Shown: positions 59,943 to 64,000 of the stretch, one piece after another
Numbering within the stretch: the stretch's first letter is position 1
Layout: each line of letters starts with the position of its first letter
Origin: Streptomyces sp. CGMCC 4.7035
GTDB lineage: Bacteria; Actinomycetota; Actinomycetes; Streptomycetales; Streptomycetaceae
DNA length: 64,000 nt
Direction of reading: 5' to 3'
Assembly (NCBI RefSeq): GCF_031583065.1
Contig: NZ_CP134053.1
Span: forward strand, 1,550,001 to 1,614,000
Program-made: the position numbers and the translations under genes
Notes under the pieces: generated by a model
What the model was told of the DNA's origin: nothing
Seen by the model: only the letters and a program-made list of their open reading frames with translations
Databases searched by the model: none

Positions 59943-59985
59943 ACAAAGACCCCGCACTCAGCGTTTCCGCTGGTCACGGGGTCTT
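59943..59985. terminator. Terminator downstream of tRNA-Arg
   Basis: AAAGACCCCG and CGGGGTCTTT (10-bp stem) enclosing a nested CAGCG/CGCTG stem. On the minus strand it follows the tRNA 3' end by about 20 bp and ends in TTTGTG. A diverged copy at ~42,780-42,826 flanks the left att site. Confidence 0.8.
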
Positions 59986-60003
59986 TTGGCACCTCATACA
60001 GGG

Positions 60004-60075
60004 TGCCCCCGGCAGGATTCGAACCTGCGCACACGGCTCCGGAGGCCGTTGCTCTATCCCCTGAGCTACGGGGGC
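60004..60075 (-). tRNA. tRNA-Arg (anticodon CCG)
   Basis: Minus strand begins GCCCCCGTAGCTCAGGGGAT. The acceptor stem GCCCCCG pairs with CGGGGGC, D arm is GCTC..GAGC, anticodon stem ACGGC/GCCGT with loop CTCCGGA (anticodon CCG), T arm GCAGG-TTCGAAT-CCTGC, discriminator A. The 3' CCA is not encoded. Integration of the AICE left the gene whole because the element's att site supplies the identical 3' part. Confidence 0.96.
60005..60045. repeat. Right attachment site of the AICE
   Basis: The 41-bp core identical to 42,837-42,877; lies inside the intact tRNA-Arg from the acceptor 3' side to the anticodon stem. Identity stops at the base after GGAGG. Immediately to the left, both copies also share GAGGTATGAGG-type flank (CTCATACAGGG on the plus strand). 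Confidence 0.93.
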
Positions 60076-60267
60076 GTGTCGGCCGCTCTCTGCGGTGACG
60101 GGTAGAACCCTACCAGCTCTTTCGGGGTCGTCATGAACGTTTACCGGGCGGTCCCGTCGAGGGTGGCTTCCCTGCATGGAGTGGAAGCGTCGAGGCCGGC
60201 TCGCCCGGACGGGGTGGAAGTGGGGAAAACCCGGACGCGACCCCCTGTGCCGACCTACTCTCGAGTT

Positions 60268-60750
60268 GTGCCAGGCGCGTCCGGCCGGGTTCTTGTTGTG
60301 GACGACAACAAGGTCATCCGGCAGCTGATCAGGGTCAACCTCGAGCTGGAGGGCATCGAGGTCGTGACCGCGGCCGACGGTGCCGAGTGTCTGGACGTCG
60401 TCCATCAGGTGCGGCCCGATGTGGTCACCCTCGATGTCGTCATGCCCCGGCTCGACGGGCTGCGCACCGCCGCGCGGCTCCGTGCCGATCCCCGTACCCG
60501 CGGTCTCCCCCTCGCCATCATCAGCGCCTGCACGCAGTACGAGGTCGAGAGCGGCCTCGACGTCGGTGTTGACGCGTTTCTCGCCAAGCCCTTTGAGCCC
60601 AACGAACTCGTCCAGCTCGTGAAGGAGTTGATGGAGCGTCGCGGGCGCGTCGGAGCGGAAGCGTCCCGCTTCGGGCGCGTCCTCGATCTCGATGCGGACG
60701 AGGCCGAGTGCGCCGGACGCGCCGATCATGCGGGGCATGCGGGCGGCTGA
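60268..60750 (+). CDS. Response regulator (receiver domain only)
   Basis: 160 aa from GTG 60,268, giving VPGASGRVLVVDDNKVIRQL. The longer frame from 60,133 covers the promoter area of the tRNA and is rejected. CheY-like receiver: acidic pair VVDDNK, phosphoacceptor Asp in VTLDVVMPRLDG, Ser/Thr in IISACTQ, Lys in FLAKPFEP. No output domain, only an acidic ~45-aa tail. No ribosome site is evident, so it may be leaderless. Orphan regulator; no kinase adjacent. Confidence 0.85.
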   Translation: MPGASGRVLVVDDNKVIRQLIRVNLELEGIEVVTAADGAECLDVVHQVRPDVVTLDVVMPRLDGLRTAARLRADPRTRGLPLAIISACTQYEVESGLDVGVDAFLAKPFEPNELVQLVKELMERRGRVGAEASRFGRVLDLDADEAECAGRADHAGHAGG

Positions 60751-61001
60751 CCGTCCGGCTATCCGGCCATCCGGCCACCGTCGGACAGGGGCACTGGGTC
60801 AGCCAAGGAGCACCGCCGGGCAGGGGGAGCGGATCGGCCAAGCACCGCTAAGGCCGGTCAACAGTTGATCAAGCATTGATCAGGATCGGGCCACGGTTGG
60901 GCCAGAGTTCCACCCCAGGCCGCACCCCACCCCGTCCACATCCCGGACCCCCGCCCAAATCGGCTCGCCTACCCACCCCCCTCCTCCCATACCCTTGTCC
61001 C

Positions 61002-62168
61002 GTGACCCCCGTCGAGCTCTCCCGCACCGTGCTGCGCGCGGTGCGTCGTGCTGTGGATGACGGGGAGCTGAGCGTGCCCGTGCCCGCACGTGCTGTGGTC
61101 ACTCCGCCCGGGCCCGGAGGCTGTGGCGACTACGCCACCAACATCGCCCTCCAGCTCGCCCGTCCGGCGGGGAAGCCGCCCCTCGACGTCGCCGAGATTC
61201 TGCGCCCCCGCCTCCGTGACACGGCCGGCGTCGCCGACGTCGAGATCACCGGGCCCGGTTTCCTCAACATCCACCTCGAACGGGCCACCGCCACCGCCGC
61301 CCTCGTCCGCGAGATTCTCGAACGGCGGGACGGAAGCGACCCCCACCGCCTCGGCAGTACCAGTGGCAGCAGCAGCCCCGCCGCTTACGGCCACACCCCC
61401 ACCCTCACCGGCCACGTCATCCCCCTCCGCATCCCCTACGACATCCGCGCCGAAGTCGTCGCCGACACCCTCGTCCGGGTGATCGCCACCCAGGGCGGCC
61501 GCGCCGAAGTCGACCACGCGCGGCCCGGAGAGCCCGTGGACCTGCGGCCCGTCCCCGCCCCGGAGGATCCCGCCCCCCTCGGCCCCGACGCCGCCCGCTG
61601 GGCTCTGCTGTACCCCGCCGCCCACGACCGGCCCCGGATCACCGCCGACCATCTCCTTCAGCGCGAGAGCAACCCCCTCTTCCGCGTCCGCTACGCCCAC
61701 GCCCGTGCCCGCGCGCTCACCCGCAACGCCGCCCGGTTGGGTTTTGAGGCCGTCCCCGGCGACGTCTCCGACACGGCTCGTCTGGCATTCGACGACACGG
61801 CCCGTCTCGCATTCGACGGCACGCCCCGTCCCGCATTCGACGGCGCCCCCGGTCACGTACCCGATGCGACGCCGCTGGTGCCTGGCGCGGCCTCCCACGT
61901 CTCCGACGCGACCCCCCTCCTCCGCGCCCTAGCCGGATACCCCACCGCCCTCACCCAGGCGGCCGCCCACCGCGCGCCCGACCGGCTCGCCCGGCACCTT
62001 GTCGGCGTTGCCGATGCCCTGCTCGCCTTTCAGCACACCGTGCTCCCGCTCGGCGACGAGAAACCCTCGGCCGCCCACCGGGCCCGGCTCGCGCTCGCCG
62101 AAGCCGCCGGGACGGTGCTGGCCGGCGGCCTGTCCCTGCTCGGCATCAGCGCACCCGACTACCTCTGA
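61002..62168 (+). CDS. nrtL: ArgS-related anticodon-binding protein NrtL
   Basis: 388 aa. GTG 61,002 (MTPVELSRTVLRAVRRAV). N-terminal part resembles the arginyl-tRNA synthetase N domain (DYATNIALQLARPAGKPP, ITGPGFLNIHLERA), C-terminal DALR-like anticodon domain (LLQRESNPLFRVRYAHARAR, ending with LAEAAGTVLAGGLSLLGI). The Rossmann aminoacylation core with HIGH/KMSKS is absent. Not an active synthetase; known as NrtL in Streptomyces, role unclear, always near lysA/hom. Residues ~250-285 carry an in-frame ~27-bp repeat (DTARLAFD, DTARLAFDG, TPRPAFDG). Confidence 0.85.
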   Translation: MTPVELSRTVLRAVRRAVDDGELSVPVPARAVVTPPGPGGCGDYATNIALQLARPAGKPPLDVAEILRPRLRDTAGVADVEITGPGFLNIHLERATATAALVREILERRDGSDPHRLGSTSGSSSPAAYGHTPTLTGHVIPLRIPYDIRAEVVADTLVRVIATQGGRAEVDHARPGEPVDLRPVPAPEDPAPLGPDAARWALLYPAAHDRPRITADHLLQRESNPLFRVRYAHARARALTRNAARLGFEAVPGDVSDTARLAFDDTARLAFDGTPRPAFDGAPGHVPDATPLVPGAASHVSDATPLLRALAGYPTALTQAAAHRAPDRLARHLVGVADALLAFQHTVLPLGDEKPSAAHRARLALAEAAGTVLAGGLSLLGISAPDYL

Positions 62169-62271
62169 GACCTCTGGGACCTCTGATGAGACCTCTGATG
62201 AGACCTATGAGATCTCCGAGATCTTCGAGACCTCCGCGATCTTCGAGACTTCCGAGAAAGCCCTCACCGAC
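62169..62271 (+). repeat. Purine-poor GAGACCTC-type repeat in nrtL-lysA spacer
   Basis: Three 12-bp units close to GACCTCTGATGA, then TCCGAGATCTTCGAGACC and CGATCTTCGAGACTTCCGAG, a second repeat. Frame of lysA is open through it (SETSGTSDETSDETYEIS) but no start codon in frame exists there, so it is leader, not coding. Local GATC/GATCTCC complementary segments could form small hairpins. Confidence 0.7.
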
Positions 62272-63663
62272 ATGAGCCGTTCCGCACACCCCGCCGGGCC
62301 CCGCCACGCCGACGTCCTCCCCGACGGCCACTACTCCGCCCCGCCCGCCGACCTCAACGCCCTCGACGTCAAGGTGTGGGCCCAGACCGTCACCCGCAAT
62401 GACGACGGAGTCGTCACCGTCGGCGGCATCGACGTGAAGACCCTCGCCGAGCAGTTCGGCACCCCCGGCTACTTCCTCGACGAGGCCGACTTCCGGGCCC
62501 GTGCGCGCGCCTGGCGTACCGCCTTCGGGGCCGACGCCGACGTTTTCTACGCCGGGAAGGCTTTCCTGTCCCGCGCCGTCGTGCGGTGGCTGCATGAAGA
62601 GGGGCTCAATCTCGACGTGTGCACCGGCGGTGAGCTCACCACCGCCCTCGCCGGTGGCATGCCCGCCGACCGCATCGCCTTCCACGGCAACAACAAGTCC
62701 ATCGACGAGATCACGAGGGCCATCGAGGCCGGCGTCGGGCGGATTGTTCTCGACTCCTTCCAGGAGATCGTGCGGGTTGCCCACATCGCCTCCTCCCTCG
62801 GTAAGCGGCAGCGGGTGCAGATCCGTATCACCGTCGGCGTCGAGGCTCACACGCACGAGTTCATCGCCACCGCCCACGAGGACCAGAAGTTCGGTATCCC
62901 GCTCGCCGGCGGGCAGGCCGCCGAGGCCGTGCGCCGTGCCCTCCAGCTCGACGGGCTCGAACTCATCGGGATTCACAGTCACATCGGGTCCCAGATCTTC
63001 GACATGTCGGGCTTTGAAGTCGCCGCCCATCGGGTTGTCGGGCTTCTCAAGGACATTCGCGACGAGCACGGCGTCGAGCTGCCCGAGATCGACCTCGGGG
63101 GCGGGCTCGGGATCGCGTACACCAGTGACGACGATCCCCGTGAACCCCACGAGATCGCCAAGGCGCTGACCGAGATCGTCAGCCGCGAGTGCGAGTCCGC
63201 ACGCCTTCGCACTCCCCGCATCTCCGTCGAGCCCGGGCGCGCCATCGTCGGGCCCACCGCCTTCACCCTCTACGAGGTCGGCACGATCAAGCCCCTCGAC
63301 GGGCTGCGCACCTACGTCTCCGTCGACGGCGGCATGTCCGACAACATCCGCACCGCGCTGTACGACGCCGAGTACAGCGTCGCCCTCGTCTCCCGTACCT
63401 CCGAGGCTGAGCCCATGCTCGTCCGTGTCGTCGGCAAGCACTGCGAGAGCGGGGACATCGTGGTGCGGGACGCCTTCCTGCCCGCCGATCTGGCACCCGG
63501 TGACCTCATCGCCGTGCCCGCCACCGGCGCGTACTGCCGTTCCATGGCCAGCAACTACAACCACGCGCTGCGCCCGCCCGTCGTCGCCGTGCGCGACGGC
63601 GAGGCCCGGGTGATCGTCCGCCGTGAGACGGAGGATGACCTCCTCCGCCTCGATGTCGGGTGA
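62272..63663 (+). CDS. lysA: Diaminopimelate decarboxylase
   Basis: 463 aa. ATG at 62,272 (MSRSAHPAGPRHADVLPDGH). PLP enzyme of alanine-racemase fold type III; PLP Lys in VFYAGKAFLSRAV, HSHIGSQ, the glycine-rich DLGGGLGIAY and ISVEPGRAIVGPT, and the C-terminal Cys-Glu site VVGKHCESGD. Last step of lysine synthesis: meso-DAP to L-lysine. Follows nrtL on the same strand and precedes hom. Ribosome site is poor (GAGAAAG, 12 bp away), so initiation may depend on translation from upstream. Confidence 0.96.
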   Translation: MSRSAHPAGPRHADVLPDGHYSAPPADLNALDVKVWAQTVTRNDDGVVTVGGIDVKTLAEQFGTPGYFLDEADFRARARAWRTAFGADADVFYAGKAFLSRAVVRWLHEEGLNLDVCTGGELTTALAGGMPADRIAFHGNNKSIDEITRAIEAGVGRIVLDSFQEIVRVAHIASSLGKRQRVQIRITVGVEAHTHEFIATAHEDQKFGIPLAGGQAAEAVRRALQLDGLELIGIHSHIGSQIFDMSGFEVAAHRVVGLLKDIRDEHGVELPEIDLGGGLGIAYTSDDDPREPHEIAKALTEIVSRECESARLRTPRISVEPGRAIVGPTAFTLYEVGTIKPLDGLRTYVSVDGGMSDNIRTALYDAEYSVALVSRTSEAEPMLVRVVGKHCESGDIVVRDAFLPADLAPGDLIAVPATGAYCRSMASNYNHALRPPVVAVRDGEARVIVRRETEDDLLRLDVG

Positions 63664-63912
63664 CACTCGATGTCGGGTGGCAGCAGGCCGATACAGCAGC
63701 AGGCCGATAAATACGCCGCAAGACCCGCAAATACACCGCAAGGCCCGCGGCGGAAGAGCTGCGACAGATCTGCGGGAGATCTGCGAAAGATCTCCCGTCT
63801 TCCGCCGCCGACAAGATGAAATAGACATCTCACGATCCGGACGAAGGGTAGAAACTACCGTCCGGTGAGTGAGACTGGTCCAACCGTAGACCGCATGAGG
63901 AAACGAGGTCGG
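63664..63912 (+). promoter_or_regulatory. lysA-hom spacer with repeats and two hairpins
   Basis: 249 bp. Direct repeat ACTCGATGTCGGGTG at the lysA stop, GCAGCAGGCCGATA twice, AAATACRCCGCAAG twice, then a perfect 10-bp stem CGGGAGATCT-GCGAA-AGATCTCCCG (63,773-63,797) and a bulged stem CCGGAC..GGTAG-AAA-CTACC-GTCCGG (63,837-63,865) near the hom start. Terminator plus possible leader structure of hom. Confidence 0.6.
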
Positions 63913-64000
63913 ATGATGCGTACGCGTCCGCTGAAGGTGGCGCTGCTGGGCTGTGGGGTTGTCGGCTCAGAGGTGGCGCGCATCATGACGACGCACGCCG
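63913..64000 (+). CDS. hom: Homoserine dehydrogenase, 3' end cut by window
   Basis: Only the first 29 codons. Two in-frame ATGs (63,913 and 63,916) after GAGGAAACGAGG. MMRTRPLKVALLGCGVVGSE is the NAD(P)-binding GxGxxG strand of homoserine dehydrogenase. Follows lysA as in other Streptomyces genomes, with threonine-pathway genes expected beyond the window. Reduces aspartate semialdehyde to homoserine. Confidence 0.9.
   Translation, partial: MMRTRPLKVALLGCGVVGSEVARIMTTHA

Larger units (their letters stand above)
42837..60045. mobile_element. Integrated AICE (pSAM2-type integrative conjugative element), ~17.2 kb
   Basis: Bounded by a perfect 41-bp repeat in tRNA-Arg. It contains, in usual AICE order towards the tRNA, Nudix (pif-like), XRE, GntR (korSA-like), SCO3933-like protein, FtsK-like tra, small spread genes, rolling-circle rep, xis and a tyrosine int next to the right end. 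All backbone genes appear intact, so excision and transfer may still be possible. The left 6 kb hold restriction-type cargo of lower G+C. Transfer in this class is of double-stranded DNA by the Tra hexamer within mycelium. Confidence 0.93.

Noticed and set aside
60869..61898. Minus-strand 309-aa frame over nrtL
   Set aside because: Shadow of nrtL; Gly/Val-rich composition without domain.

Overview
The window is high-G+C DNA with the coding style of a Streptomyces chromosome: GTG/TTG starts, 4-bp start/stop overlaps, a conservon, SARP-type and XRE-DUF5753/DUF397 regulators, Ku/LigD and NrtL. No contig ends are visible. The first gene (cvnA-type kinase) is cut at its 5' end and the last (hom) at its 3' end.

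Positions 1-17,071 are mainly conserved chromosome. They hold a conservon (cvnABCD) followed by a StyA-like flavoprotein, an NlpC/P60 hydrolase, a TetR regulator with two diiron oxygenase-like genes around a shared divergent promoter, a RodA/FtsW plus class B PBP pair, a CX5R phosphatase, a NERD protein, and divergent ligD-polymerase and ku genes for end joining. Positions 17,072-24,160 are the most unusual chromosomal part. Five tandem paralogous genes encode secreted proteins with a short two-cysteine head and Thr/Gly/Ala/Val repeat tails of very different length, next to a DUF5819-HTTM membrane pair. After a SARP-like regulator, a small secreted protein, a DUF4287 protein and an ECF sigma factor comes a complete type II Wadjet anti-plasmid operon (jetABCD, 27,178-36,021). 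An RHH antitoxin with a frameshifted PIN toxin, a DUF2254 protein, IS630 and SWIM gene remnants, an ATP-binding/XRE/DUF397 regulatory module, and a cold-shock-like plus CorA-like pair follow.

Positions 42,837-60,045 are an intact AICE (pSAM2-type integrative and conjugative element). It is bounded by a perfect 41-bp direct repeat, the 3' part of a tRNA-Arg(CCG) gene whose complete copy lies at 60,004-60,075. The backbone is in pSAM2-like order: Nudix (pif-like), XRE, GntR (korSA-like), SCO3933-like, FtsK-like tra, spd-type small membrane genes, rolling-circle rep, xis, int. Its left third is cargo of visibly lower G+C. It holds a two-gene locus of a GHKL ATPase fused to a PD-(D/E)xK nuclease plus a TSPPY DNA methyltransferase, and a separate EVE-domain nuclease that looks modification-dependent. 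This cargo is the best candidate for a little-described defence system.

After the tRNA the chromosome resumes with a response regulator, nrtL (ArgS-derived), lysA and hom. Wadjet next to an AICE carrying two restriction-like loci, together with transposase and toxin remnants, marks 27-60 kb as a defence and mobile-DNA neighbourhood. In-frame minisatellites are unusually common here (cvnA tail, secreted array, jetD N-terminus, nrtL), as are repeats just before starts (7.3 kb, lysA leader). All functions are inferred from sequence; no database search was run.
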